From: Mycolicibacterium agri
Lineage (GTDB): Bacteria; Actinomycetota; Actinomycetes; Mycobacteriales; Mycobacteriaceae
Reading direction: 5' to 3'
NCBI RefSeq assembly: GCF_002553505.1
Contig: NZ_PDCP01000046.1
Span: 1 to 48,009, forward strand
DNA: 48,009 nt
The notes under the pieces were generated by a model. It made no database searches and was not told the DNA's origin. It was given only the letters and a program-made list of their open reading frames with translations. Shown here one piece after another: positions 18,795 through 27,239 of the stretch (position 1 is its first letter; every line of letters starts with the position of its first letter). The position numbers and the translations under genes are program-made.

Positions 18795-20631
18795 GTACAA
18801 GTCGCGCAAGCAGAATCGTGATGCGTCTCAGCTCGGCGAAGATTTGGTGCGGTTGCGCGACCAACTGGTGGAGGAACAGCGGCGGTTGGCCGAGATGCGC
18901 GAACGCTCCGAATTGGATGCTCGACTGCGTGCCGATCTCGCCGAGGCGATCGCGGCGCGCGACGCCGTGTGTGCACCGCAGTTGCAGCGGATCACGGACG
19001 ACCGCGAAGTGATCCGGGCCGTCACGCGTGACCGGGCCGCGGCGAATCGGTCGATCCGGCGGCATTCGCAGAAGGTCACCGAGTGGGGGTTGCGGGAACT
19101 GGGTGCGGAGTACTTCTACGCCCTGGTTACCGGCAATCGGATGCGCTTTCTGGAGGGTGTCTATTCCACCAACCTCAAAGGTGAAGCGGTGGACACGATT
19201 CAGCGGGCGCGTGGGTTGCGGACGCGGCCACAGTTGGACTTCACCGCCGAACAAAAGAAGGCCCTTACCGATGTGGCCGCCGCGGCGGCGGGGATCGCAT
19301 TGCCCGACGATGTGACCGACGTCGACGACTCGGCGTGGGACCGATACACCGAGATGGTTGCTGCGGATTCCGCCGCCTTGATCGCGTTCAGAACACCGGT
19401 GCCGTGGCTGGACATCGCCGAAGACCATGAGCATTCGGCGAGCAGGATTCTCGGCGCCAATCCGGTGACGTCGGCTGTGACCGTGACCGCGCCTGAGTCG
19501 GTGCCGACCATCACGGAGTTGTCCACTGGCTCCGCGGCGCAGCGAGACGCTGCGACGGCCGCCGGCGCGACGAAGGTTGCGGACGCTTTCATTGACACCC
19601 TGCAGCGCAACGTGTTTCTTGCCGCGGAGTCGTCGATTCCGTCTCCGGTGGCAGACGGTCCTGCCTACCCTGCCCCGGCGGACGCGGCGTCGATGCATGC
19701 CTGGTATGCGGCCTCTGCGATCGGCGCGTGGGGTCGTCATCGCACCGAGGTGAACGGGCGGGTGGCCGTCGCCTCGGCTGCAGCAGTGCCGTTCTGGCTG
19801 CCGCCTGGTCACACCATCGCTTACCTGGATTCCGAGCCGCTCTCGGGTGAGGACATCGAGGATCTGCGCATGCCGTTCCCGCAGGTCCTCGTCACATTCG
19901 CCGAGCCCGCGCGGCTTCCAGCCATTGACCCGAGTGTTCTCGACGGCGACCCGCGGATGCGCTGGATCGACCATCTGGCGGCAACCAGCAAGGTGTTGCC
20001 CGACGGCCGAGACATGTTCATCGGTGCCACCAACAGCTTTCAAGCGCCGTTGCCGACGTTGTGGGATGCGATCGCTTCCCGCGGCGCGCACATCGAGGCC
20101 GTCTTGCTGATCGCCGATTCCCACGGCCACCTGGACGACCTTTTCGCCTGGTGTGTCGCCGTTCCCTCGGCGGCCGCGGGCCGCGTCCTCGGGCGTTGGG
20201 TGATTCCGGCGTCTCGGCAGGCCACCAGTTACGGCAATCTCGTCGCTAACGCCGCAGCGGTGGCAGCGTGGGCGGACTGGCATCGTCCTGGCCATTCCCG
20301 CAGCGCCGAGGAGCAGCGTGAGGAGCCGGAAGGCAGCGACACAGGTGCCGCACGCAAGCGCGAAGACACCGTGCATGTCCTCAACGTCACCGCGACCACC
20401 CCGGTGGAGGAGCAGCCGGCGGTCAAAGGTGAGCCCACGGGTCGCACGACGGCCCCGCACCGCCGGCGCGGGCACTGGCGCCGCCAGCACTTCGGTCCCG
20501 GCCGCACCCAGACCCGCCGCGTCCGGATCGCGCCGGTGATGGTCAACGCAGGCCGCCTCGGTGCTGACCGGCCTCAAATCTATCGGCTGCCGGAACCCAA
20601 GCTGTCGGAGTCTGCGGCCATCAGTTCATAA
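18781..20631 (+). CDS. Large hypothetical protein, coiled-coil N terminus and basic HWRRQ tail
   Basis: 616 residues from ATG 18781. Residues about 18-95 are a coiled coil (LVRLRDQLVEEQRRLAEMRE). The middle (about 220-480) is an alpha/beta domain with FWLPPGHTIAYLDSEPL and MPFPQVLVTFAEPARLP that I cannot assign. The basic C terminus holds RRRGHWRRQHFGPGRTQTRR, a motif I recall near the C termini of various actinobacterial mobile-element proteins. The upstream frame to 18553 overlaps the preceding gene and is not used. With its coupled partner it could be a two-component accessory system; this is inference. Confidence 0.55.
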   Translation: MAKGKYKSRKQNRDASQLGEDLVRLRDQLVEEQRRLAEMRERSELDARLRADLAEAIAARDAVCAPQLQRITDDREVIRAVTRDRAAANRSIRRHSQKVTEWGLRELGAEYFYALVTGNRMRFLEGVYSTNLKGEAVDTIQRARGLRTRPQLDFTAEQKKALTDVAAAAAGIALPDDVTDVDDSAWDRYTEMVAADSAALIAFRTPVPWLDIAEDHEHSASRILGANPVTSAVTVTAPESVPTITELSTGSAAQRDAATAAGATKVADAFIDTLQRNVFLAAESSIPSPVADGPAYPAPADAASMHAWYAASAIGAWGRHRTEVNGRVAVASAAAVPFWLPPGHTIAYLDSEPLSGEDIEDLRMPFPQVLVTFAEPARLPAIDPSVLDGDPRMRWIDHLAATSKVLPDGRDMFIGATNSFQAPLPTLWDAIASRGAHIEAVLLIADSHGHLDDLFAWCVAVPSAAAGRVLGRWVIPASRQATSYGNLVANAAAVAAWADWHRPGHSRSAEEQREEPEGSDTGAARKREDTVHVLNVTATTPVEEQPAVKGEPTGRTTAPHRRRGHWRRQHFGPGRTQTRRVRIAPVMVNAGRLGADRPQIYRLPEPKLSESAAISS

Positions 20632-20714
20632 CCGCATCAGCGGGTTTGAACAAGACTGCTCGCCCGCCCCAGCGCCTGCGCAGATTCGTAACCCGGACTG
20701 CGCATAAGCCGCTG

Positions 20715-21032
20715 CTACTTCCGGCGGACGCCGCCAGCGACGGCCAACGCGGCGACCACGACTGACAGCAGCGTGGTGTCGCCGATGTCGGCCAGGCCCT
20801 CGACGCTGCCCGTGCGGTGCACGACGTAGAAGCACAGCCCCAGGAAAGTGCCCGCCACTGCGGCGAGCATGATGACGATCGCGATCTTCACGAACTTCAG
20901 TTGTCGACGTCGGCGCGGCCGGGGTCCGTCGGTATGGTCGCGGCGTATCGCGTCGTCGCCACCGACGTCGTCGACATCGGTGCAGTCCAGCCCGGCCGGT
21001 CCGGAGTGTTCCCGCGCGACAGGCAGTTTCAT
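20715..21032 (-). CDS. Small membrane protein
   Basis: 105 residues with a basic, acidic-then-Arg-rich N terminus and two hydrophobic helices: FVKIAIVIMLAAVAGTFLGL near 47-66 and LLSVVVAALAVAGGV near 88-102, closing with RRK. The hydrophobic segments argue for a real small inner-membrane protein. It sits divergently from the sugar operon with the operator between them. Function unknown. Confidence 0.5.
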   Translation of the reverse strand: MKLPVAREHSGPAGLDCTDVDDVGGDDAIRRDHTDGPRPRRRRQLKFVKIAIVIMLAAVAGTFLGLCFYVVHRTGSVEGLADIGDTTLLSVVVAALAVAGGVRRK

Positions 21033-21173
21033 GGGGTGTCAGCCCCCTGTCTTGTTTTGTGAATCTAGTGACGGTTTCCGGGGGGATCCTGTCGCCAGAT
21101 GCACAAAAGGCGCTGACCCCTCGACCGATCCCTCGGCCTGGGCGACTTCCCGAAAGTTGGCGAAAAACCGACA

Positions 21174-21212
21174 CGAAAGCGCTTGCGCAAGCGCTTTCGC
21201 GCGGGCTAGTGT
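21174..21212 (+). promoter_or_regulatory. LacI-type operator over a candidate promoter
   Basis: Bases 21174-21199 are a perfect 26-bp palindrome: CGAAAGCGCTTGC followed by its exact reverse complement. AAGCGCTT is a common half-site of LacI-family operators. A possible -35 TTGCGC (21183-21188) lies within it and a possible -10 TAGTGT at 21207-21212, 18 bp apart. A repressor bound here would block the -35. The operon it precedes ends with a LacI-type gene, so autoregulation is likely but inferred. Confidence 0.72.
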
Positions 21213-21265
21213 GACCCAGAACACGCGGCGCGGCCGGGCGTCGCCTGGGGCAAGGGAGTCCACAC

Positions 21266-22264
21266 ATGTTCGGAATCGCCAGCAGAAGCACCCGCACCGT
21301 CGGGGCCGTTCTCATGGCAGGCTCGTTGGTTCTCGGCGTGACCGCCTGCGGCGGCTCAGGTTCGGACAGCGTCAAGATCGGTCTGATCACTAAGACCGAT
21401 TCGAACCCGTACTTCGTCAAACTTCGAGAGGCCGCCCAGGCCCAGGCCGACAAGGACGGCGCCGAGCTCATCGCGGTGGCGGGAGCATTCGACGGCGACA
21501 ACGAAGGTCAGGTCTCGGCCATCGAGAACATGGTCGGCCAAGGCGTGAAAGGCATTCTGATCACCCCGAATTCGTCCACCGGCGTGCTCGATGCGATCAA
21601 GAAGGCGCGCGACGCCGGTGTCGTCGTGATCGCCCTCGACACCGCCACCGACCCCGAAGACGCAGTCGACGCCACGTTCGCTACCGATAACAAGGCCGCA
21701 GGTGTCAGCCAGGGCAAATGGGTGCGAGCCGCCCTCGGTAGCAAGCCACCGCAGGTGATCATGCTGGACGGAACCCCGGGCGGAACCGTCGACACGTTCC
21801 GCCACGACGGATTCCTCGAGGGCTTTGGCATCGCCGACAACTCGCCGGAGATCGTCGGCCGGGAGAACACCAACGGCGACCAGACCAAGGCGCAGACGGC
21901 CATGGAGAACCTGCTGCAGCGCGCACCGGGGGCGAATGCGCTCTACACCATCAACGAGCCCGCCGCCGCCGGCGCCTACCAGGCCATCCAGTCAGCCAAC
22001 CGCGTCGACCAGATCACCATCGGATCGATCGACGGAAGCTGCACGGGAGTCGCCGACGTGAAAGCCGGGAAGATCGGCGCAACGGTGATGCAGTTCCCGG
22101 CGAAGATGGCCGAGCTCGGAGTGCAGGCCGTGGTCAAGTTCGCCCAGGACGGAACCAAGCCCAGCGGCTTCAACGACACCGGTTCGGAGCTCATCACGGA
22201 CAAGCCGATGCCCGGCATCGAGTCCAAGGACACCGCCTGGGGCGAACAGAACTGCTGGGGCTGA
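21266..22264 (+). CDS. Sugar ABC transporter substrate-binding lipoprotein
   Basis: 332 residues. Basic N terminus, hydrophobic segment and lipobox VTAC (25-28) show a lipoprotein anchored outside the membrane after cleavage before Cys28. The mature part has the RbsB/periplasmic-binding type 1 fold: VKIGLITKTDSNPYFVKL at the start, ILITPNSS, VVVIALDTA, and TIGSIDGSC near the end. It binds a sugar, most likely a pentose or fructose-type hexose, and hands it to the permease. GGGAG eight bases before ATG 21266 fits the start. First gene of the operon; the permease ATG follows the stop by one base. Confidence 0.88.
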   Translation: MFGIASRSTRTVGAVLMAGSLVLGVTACGGSGSDSVKIGLITKTDSNPYFVKLREAAQAQADKDGAELIAVAGAFDGDNEGQVSAIENMVGQGVKGILITPNSSTGVLDAIKKARDAGVVVIALDTATDPEDAVDATFATDNKAAGVSQGKWVRAALGSKPPQVIMLDGTPGGTVDTFRHDGFLEGFGIADNSPEIVGRENTNGDQTKAQTAMENLLQRAPGANALYTINEPAAAGAYQAIQSANRVDQITIGSIDGSCTGVADVKAGKIGATVMQFPAKMAELGVQAVVKFAQDGTKPSGFNDTGSELITDKPMPGIESKDTAWGEQNCWG

Positions 22265-22265
22265 A

Positions 22266-23267
22266 ATGTCTGTGACCACAACGCCTGCCGCGACTGCGAC
22301 GGAGCCGACTGCCAACCGGTTCGGTGTGGGACGCCTCCTGCGTGAGCCGCTGGTCGGTCCGCTGCTGGCGCTCATCATCGCCGTCGTCATCTTCAGCTCG
22401 ATCTCCGACTCGTTCCTAAACCCGCAGAACGTGTCGCTGATCCTTCAGCAGTCGGTGGTCGTCGGCATCCTCGCGGTCGGCCAGACGCTGATCATCCTGA
22501 CCGCGGGCATCGACCTGTCGATCGGCGCCATCGCCGTCTTCGGAACCATCGTGATGGCGCAACTCGCCGACGCCAGCGGACCGTTCGTGGCTCTGCTGGC
22601 GACGCTGGCCGTGTGCGTGGCCTTTGGCGCGATCAACGGCGGCCTTGTCACGACCCTGCGACTGCCACCGTTCATCGTCACGCTGGGGACGTTCACGGCG
22701 ATCCTGGCGGGCACCCGCCTGCTCGCCGGCTCCGAGACCTACCGCGTGGAGCCGGGATTGCTCACCTTCCTCGGCACGTCCTTCCGCATCGGGTCGTTCT
22801 CGACGACGTACGGCGTGGTCGCGATGCTGCTGGTGTACGCCGTCATGTGGTACGCGTTATCCCAAACAGCTTGGGGCAAACACGTTTACGCCGTCGGCGG
22901 CAATCCGCAAGCCGCGGACCTGTTGGGCGTCAAGTCCGGTCGCGTGCTGCTTTCGGTCTACATCGTGACAGGCCTGATCGCCGCCATCGCCGCGTGGGCG
23001 GCGCTGGGTCGAATTCCCAACGCCGACCCGAACGCCTATCAGAACGCCAATCTCGAAACGATCACCGCGGTGGTCATCGGCGGAACCAGCTTGTTCGGTG
23101 GGCGCGGAGGCGTCGGCGGCACATTGGTGGGCATGTTGATCGTCGCTGTATTGCGCAACGGTCTCACGCAGGCCCGCGTCGACAGCCTCTATCAGAACAT
23201 CGCCACTGGGATCCTGGTGATCGTCGCGGTCGCGGTGGATCAGTTCGCGCGCAGGAGATCACGATGA
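22266..23267 (+). CDS. Sugar ABC transporter permease (RbsC/FrcC family)
   Basis: 333 residues with eight or more hydrophobic helices, for example LLALIIAVVIFSSI and SVVVGILAVGQTLIILTAGI. The segment TAGIDLSIGAIAVFGTIVMA is the typical family signature near the first third, and VVIGGTSLFGGRGGVGGT is the conserved C-terminal loop that contacts the ATPase. It forms the channel for the sugar brought by the binding protein. Overlaps the ATPase gene by four bases (ATGA). Confidence 0.9.
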   Translation: MSVTTTPAATATEPTANRFGVGRLLREPLVGPLLALIIAVVIFSSISDSFLNPQNVSLILQQSVVVGILAVGQTLIILTAGIDLSIGAIAVFGTIVMAQLADASGPFVALLATLAVCVAFGAINGGLVTTLRLPPFIVTLGTFTAILAGTRLLAGSETYRVEPGLLTFLGTSFRIGSFSTTYGVVAMLLVYAVMWYALSQTAWGKHVYAVGGNPQAADLLGVKSGRVLLSVYIVTGLIAAIAAWAALGRIPNADPNAYQNANLETITAVVIGGTSLFGGRGGVGGTLVGMLIVAVLRNGLTQARVDSLYQNIATGILVIVAVAVDQFARRRSR

Positions 23268-24058
23268 CGACCGCAAAGAACGGGGCGCCGGTTCTCGAAG
23301 CGCGCGGGCTGGTCAAGAGATACGGCAACGTCACCGCGATCAACGGCGCCGACTTCGAACTCCGCGAGCGCGAGGTTCTCGCGGTCGTCGGCGACAACGG
23401 CGCCGGAAAGTCAAGTCTGATCAAGGCTTTGGCCGGGGCGATCGTTCCCGACTCCGGCCAGATCCTGATGAACGGAAAACCCGTGTCGTTCAGGAACACC
23501 CGCGACGCCAGAGCGGCCGGAATCGAAACGGTGTACCAGGATCTGGCGGTCGTAGCGGCGCTCGACATCGCGTCGAATCTCTACCTCGGTCGCGAGATCC
23601 GCCGTAAAGGCTTTGCGGGCAGCCTGTTTCGCCGACTGGACATGCCGGCGATGCGTCGCGACGCGTCACTACACCTCGCCGACCTGAAGATCGGGATCAA
23701 ATCCGTCACCCAGGCGGTGGAGACGTTGTCCGGTGGGCAACGTCAGGGTGTCGCGGTGGCAAGGGCCGCCGCGTTCGGCCGCGGCGTGATCATCATGGAC
23801 GAGCCGACAGCCGCCCTCGGCGTGCGCGAGTCGGGCCAGGTGATCGAGCTGATCAAGTCCATCCGCGACCGCGGCATCCCCGTGGTGCTCATCAGCCACG
23901 ACATGCCGCACGTCTTCGAGGTGGCCGACCGGATTCACATCCATCGGCTCGGGCAACGCGCCGGAGTCGTCGACCCGAAGAAGCGCTCGATGTCCGAGGT
24001 CGTCGCGCTCATGACCGGCGCAGAGGAGCCGACGGATGAGGAACGCGCCGGTCTCTGA
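23264..24058 (+). CDS. Sugar ABC transporter ATPase, single-domain (FrcA-like)
   Basis: 264 residues from ATG 23264 in an ATGA overlap with the permease; the longer frame upstream is antisense-like. It has one ATPase domain: Walker A GDNGAGKSS (about 43-51), signature LSGGQRQG, Walker B IIMDEPTA, and VVLISHDM. Ribose-type ATPases usually have two such domains; single-domain versions of about 260 residues occur in fructose (Frc)-type systems, which supports that subfamily. Confidence 0.9.
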   Translation: MTTAKNGAPVLEARGLVKRYGNVTAINGADFELREREVLAVVGDNGAGKSSLIKALAGAIVPDSGQILMNGKPVSFRNTRDARAAGIETVYQDLAVVAALDIASNLYLGREIRRKGFAGSLFRRLDMPAMRRDASLHLADLKIGIKSVTQAVETLSGGQRQGVAVARAAAFGRGVIIMDEPTAALGVRESGQVIELIKSIRDRGIPVVLISHDMPHVFEVADRIHIHRLGQRAGVVDPKKRSMSEVVALMTGAEEPTDEERAGL

Positions 24059-24950
24059 CAGACCCCCGGTCGGGGTCTTCGTCGGCTTGGCCACACTCGA
24101 CGTGATCCACCGCATCGCCAAACCGCCTGCGGTGAACGAGAAGATCACGTCGACCGCGCAGTTCGTCGCCGCGGGCGGACCGGCGGCGAACGCGGCCGTC
24201 ACCTTCGCGGCGCTGGGTGGCAAAGCGATCCTCGTGACGGCCCTCGGTGCGGATCCGATCGCCAGTCTGGTCCACGCCGACCTCGCCGAGCATGACGTCA
24301 GCGTCGTCGACGTGGCCGCAGGAACGAAACGCGCGGTGCCGGTATCCGCGGTGTCGGTCATTGAATCCACGGGGGATCGGTCGGTCATCTCTCAAGACGC
24401 GGTGAACCCCGACGCGTCACCACCGGAGAACCTCGATGACCTGGTGGCCGACGCCGACGTGGTACTCGTCGACGGGCACCATCCGCTGATCGCCAGCGCG
24501 GCCGCTCGATGCGCGGCAGAACGCGGGACCACGCTTGTCGTCGACGCCGGCCGGTGGAAACCCGTGATGGCCGACATCATTCCGCACGCGACGGACATGG
24601 TGTGCTCGGATGACTTCCGAACGCCGGGCGCCGACAGCCCGGAGGCCACCGCCGCGGCGCTGCTCGAAAGCGGTGTCCCCACCATCGTCATCACGCACGG
24701 TGGTGAGCCCGTCCAGTGGTGGTCGGGCGGCCAGTCCGGCTCGGTGCCGGTGCCACGGGTGGCCGCCGTCGACACCCTCGGCGCAGGCGACGCTTTCCAC
24801 GGCGCGTATGCCTTCTACTCCACACGGGGCGACAGCGGTGTCGCCGAGCGCATCGCCCGAAGCGTGGGCGTCGCCGCACTACGGTGTTCGGTGGTCGGAC
24901 CGCGGGCGTGGCTGAGAAAACTCTCCGCAGATTCGAAAGTGAGAAAGTGA
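24036..24950 (+). CDS. PfkB-family carbohydrate kinase
   Basis: 304 residues; overlaps the ATPase gene by 23 bp. PfkB signature VDTLGAGDAFHGAY near residue 247-260 carries the catalytic Asp of GAGD; AAGGPAANAAVTFAALG near 46-62 is the N-terminal glycine motif. It would phosphorylate the incoming sugar or its derivative with ATP in the cytoplasm. Substrate not known: ribokinase-like, fructokinase-like or tagatose-type all fit. Its stop overlaps the next start as GTGA. Confidence 0.88.
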   Translation: MRNAPVSDRPPVGVFVGLATLDVIHRIAKPPAVNEKITSTAQFVAAGGPAANAAVTFAALGGKAILVTALGADPIASLVHADLAEHDVSVVDVAAGTKRAVPVSAVSVIESTGDRSVISQDAVNPDASPPENLDDLVADADVVLVDGHHPLIASAAARCAAERGTTLVVDAGRWKPVMADIIPHATDMVCSDDFRTPGADSPEATAAALLESGVPTIVITHGGEPVQWWSGGQSGSVPVPRVAAVDTLGAGDAFHGAYAFYSTRGDSGVAERIARSVGVAALRCSVVGPRAWLRKLSADSKVRK

Positions 24951-25597
24951 CCATCGAGCAGGACATGCAGGACGCCACGCTGGACCAGCTGGTCGAGTGG
25001 GCGAAGGCCCTTGTCGTTCCGGGCGAGCGCCGCATTCTCGGCCTCAGCGGAGCCCCGGCGGCCGGGAAGTCCACCGTTGCCGAACGCATCGTCACCGCGC
25101 TGGGGCCGGACACCGCCGTGCTCGTCCCGATGGACGGCTTTCATCTGGCCAACGAGGTCTTGATCGCCCTCGGCCGGCGAGACCGCAAGGGCGCGCATGA
25201 CACCTTCGACGACGGCGGGTACGCCCGGTTGCTCGCGACCTTGCGCGCGCAGGGGCCGGACGACCCCGTCGTGTATGCGCCGCGGTTCCGACGCGAGATC
25301 GAAGAGCCCATCGGATCGGCGATTCCGGTCCGGTCGACGGTGCCCCTGGTCGTCACCGAAGGCAATTACCTCCTACTGGATTCCGGTGCGTGGCCCGCGG
25401 CGCGCGCCTGCATCGACGAAGTCTGGTTTCTGGCGCTCGACACCGAGGTCCGCCACGCCCGGTTGCTGCGCCGCCACGAGGCGTACGGCAAATCCCCGGA
25501 GGACGCGGCGCGGTGGGCTTTCGGGCCCGACGAGCGCAACGCTCAACTGATTGAGTCGACGGCATGTCGCGCGGACCGCATAGTGCGGCTGTCGTGA
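24947..25597 (+). CDS. P-loop kinase, FrcK-like / uridine kinase superfamily
   Basis: 216 residues from GTG 24947, four bases overlapping the PfkB stop. Walker A GAPAAGKST near residue 36-44, MDGFHLANEVL near 63-73, APRFRREIEEP near 106-116, VVTEGNYLLL near 130-139. This pattern is that of the nucleoside/nucleotide kinase family that accompanies Frc-type fructose transporters (FrcK). Two different kinases in one operon suggests two phosphorylation steps, or one acting on a related sugar. LacI gene starts inside its 3' end. Confidence 0.82.
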   Translation: MTIEQDMQDATLDQLVEWAKALVVPGERRILGLSGAPAAGKSTVAERIVTALGPDTAVLVPMDGFHLANEVLIALGRRDRKGAHDTFDDGGYARLLATLRAQGPDDPVVYAPRFRREIEEPIGSAIPVRSTVPLVVTEGNYLLLDSGAWPAARACIDEVWFLALDTEVRHARLLRRHEAYGKSPEDAARWAFGPDERNAQLIESTACRADRIVRLS

Positions 25598-26592
25598 CGA
25601 CGATGGATGACGTCGCCCGCATCGCGGGCGTCTCAGCCTCGACGGTCTCGCACGTTCTCAACGGCACACGCAAGGTCAACGACGAGACACGCCAGCGCGT
25701 GGAGGCGGCTATCGAGGCGACCGGGTACCGGCGCAACGTCGTCGCACGCTCACTGGCGGCCGGCCGAACCAACACCGTCGGGCTGTCGATCTCCGCCTTG
25801 ACCAACCCGTATTTCGGGAGCCTGGTCCACGCGGTGGAACGGGCACTGTCCGACGCCGGCTACGTGCTGATCGTCGGCGATTCCCACGACCAGGCCGAAT
25901 CCGAAAAACGGGTCATCGATTCGCTTTTGGGCCGCAAGGTCGACGGGATGATCGTCGCGCCTGCGGCCGGGTCGGAACGGACCACGCTGCCCGAGATCAT
26001 GCGCACGGGAACGCCGCTGGTGCTGATCGACCGCGGCGCCGACATCGACCGGGACCAGGTCGGGCCGGAGAACTTCTCCTCGGCGCGGTCGTTGACCGAG
26101 CATCTGATCGACCTCGGGCATCGACGGATCGCGGTGGTACGCGGCCTCGCCGGGATCTCGTCGACGACCGAACGCTTCGACGGATATCAAGCCGCGTTGG
26201 CGGACCACGGCATAGCGGTCGACCCCGACTTGATCCTCGACGGCGAATCCAACACCGACGTCGCGGAACGCGAAGTGCTCACGCTGATGTCGGGTGCGAA
26301 TCGGCCTACCGCGATGGTGTCGATGAACAATGCCATGACGATCGGAGCGCTCAAAGCCCTTCGCAGGCTTGACTTGTCGATTCCCGGCGATGTGGCGTTC
26401 GTGTGCTACGACGACTTCGAGTGGTCGGATCTGTTCGAACCACAGCTGACCGCCGCGGCGCAGGACGTCGAAACGATCGGCGCGACAGCGGTGCGACTGC
26501 TTTTGAGCCGCATGCGGGGAGACGACGGGCCGCCGCAGCTCATTCGCGTGCCGACGACGTTTCAGCACCGCAATTCCTGTGGATGCGCCTGA
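25564..26592 (+). CDS. LacI-family transcriptional repressor
   Basis: 342 residues from ATG 25564; GTG 25594 is an equally plausible start and would give a more usual N terminus. The HTH is TMDDVARIAGVSASTVSHVLN, followed by the hinge helix RRNVVARSLAAGRT. The rest is the periplasmic-binding-like effector domain (TVGLSISALTNPYFGSLVHA, MIVAPAAGSE, AFVCYDDFEW). Overlaps the kinase gene by 34 bp. It probably represses its own operon through the 26-bp palindrome at 21174, with a sugar or sugar phosphate as inducer. Confidence 0.9.
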   Translation: MSRGPHSAAVVTTMDDVARIAGVSASTVSHVLNGTRKVNDETRQRVEAAIEATGYRRNVVARSLAAGRTNTVGLSISALTNPYFGSLVHAVERALSDAGYVLIVGDSHDQAESEKRVIDSLLGRKVDGMIVAPAAGSERTTLPEIMRTGTPLVLIDRGADIDRDQVGPENFSSARSLTEHLIDLGHRRIAVVRGLAGISSTTERFDGYQAALADHGIAVDPDLILDGESNTDVAEREVLTLMSGANRPTAMVSMNNAMTIGALKALRRLDLSIPGDVAFVCYDDFEWSDLFEPQLTAAAQDVETIGATAVRLLLSRMRGDDGPPQLIRVPTTFQHRNSCGCA

Positions 26593-26616
26593 GGCCCCGT
26601 GCGCCTCCACACCGCG

Positions 26617-26669
26617 AGCGCTCAACTACGTACAGTTTTGGGCCCGAAACCTGTACAAGGATGAGCGCT
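26617..26669 (+). terminator. Nested hairpin after the LacI gene
   Basis: Three nested inverted repeats: AGCGCTCA (26617-26624) with TGAGCGCT (26662-26669), GTACAG (26630-26635) with CTGTAC (26651-26656), and a GGGCCC core with complementary flanks. The stem lies 25 bp after the LacI stop codon. There is no T-run after it, which is common for mycobacterial terminators, so it is best read as the operon's terminator. Confidence 0.5.
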
Positions 26670-26727
26670 GGCGGCTTCGTAGTAGTCTCGTGCGCGCAGT
26701 CAGCTGGAATCCGATTGCGTCTCCACT

Positions 26728-26775
26728 GTATGGGCTATGGACGCGAAGAGCGGTTTCGACGTCCATAGCCCATAC
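26728..26775. repeat. Long perfect inverted repeat
   Basis: A 16-bp arm at 26728-26743 (GTATGGGCTATGGACG) pairs exactly with 26760-26775; the 16-base loop can extend the stem by CGAA/TTCG with one bulge. It lies between the end of the sugar operon and the 3' end of a minus-strand gene, so a terminator for either strand is possible; a remnant of a small mobile element is another. Confidence 0.55.
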
Positions 26776-26809
26776 GCTCGCGACGAAGTGACGAGTCGGA
26801 GCCGTCACG

Positions 26810-27042
26810 CTAGTTGTAAATGAACGGCAGCGGTGACGAGAACGGCCCATAGATCCGAGGCGACGAAACCTGAGGCGGGGCCGCGTCGATCGCGGCGTGG
26901 CCGGATTTCTGGCAGATCGTCGCACTGCCTCCGCTCGTGCAGGTTTGAACGTTGGCCGCAGACGCCGTCGGGCCGCAGCGATTGCCGCGCCGATGGCACC
27001 ACTGACAAGCACAGACGCGAGAAGCCGAAGTTTCATTGTCAT
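26810..27042 (-). pseudogene. Frameshifted small secreted protein
   Basis: ATG 27042, behind GGGAGA, opens a signal peptide (MTMKLRLLASVLVSGAIGA then AIAAA). After 'AIAA' the sensible reading continues in another frame: PTASAANVQTCTSGGSAT, CQKSGHAAIDAAP, then SSPRIYGPFSSPLPFIYN and a TAG at 26810-26812. This is the layout of small mycobacterial exported proteins with two cysteines. The two frames join if one base is restored near 26970 (in GCTGCGGCCCGACG), so the gene is broken by a 1-bp deletion or the base is a sequencing error. Intact product would be about 77 residues. Confidence 0.62.
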
Positions 27043-27239
27043 TCTTGATCTCTCCCTACTCTGCACTCGAATATGTTGTGCAGTAGCGTGATTGCTTACG
27101 TTCACCACGCTAGGCAGAGGGACACTGCAAGTCGTCTGCTTCATAGCGATTGCATATGAAGCACAACGGTATTCGGCCTATCAGACCGACGATATGAATT
27201 GTCTATGACTTGTTTGCGCCGGCGTCGGCCTGCGTGTAC

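Noticed and set aside
18733..20577. Long open frame of 614 codons on the minus strand
   Set aside because: Antisense to the 616-residue gene at 18781 and Arg/Gly-rich without domains.
20626..21501. Minus-strand frame of 291 codons
   Set aside because: Covers the operator region and the start of the binding-protein gene; no domains; Arg-rich.
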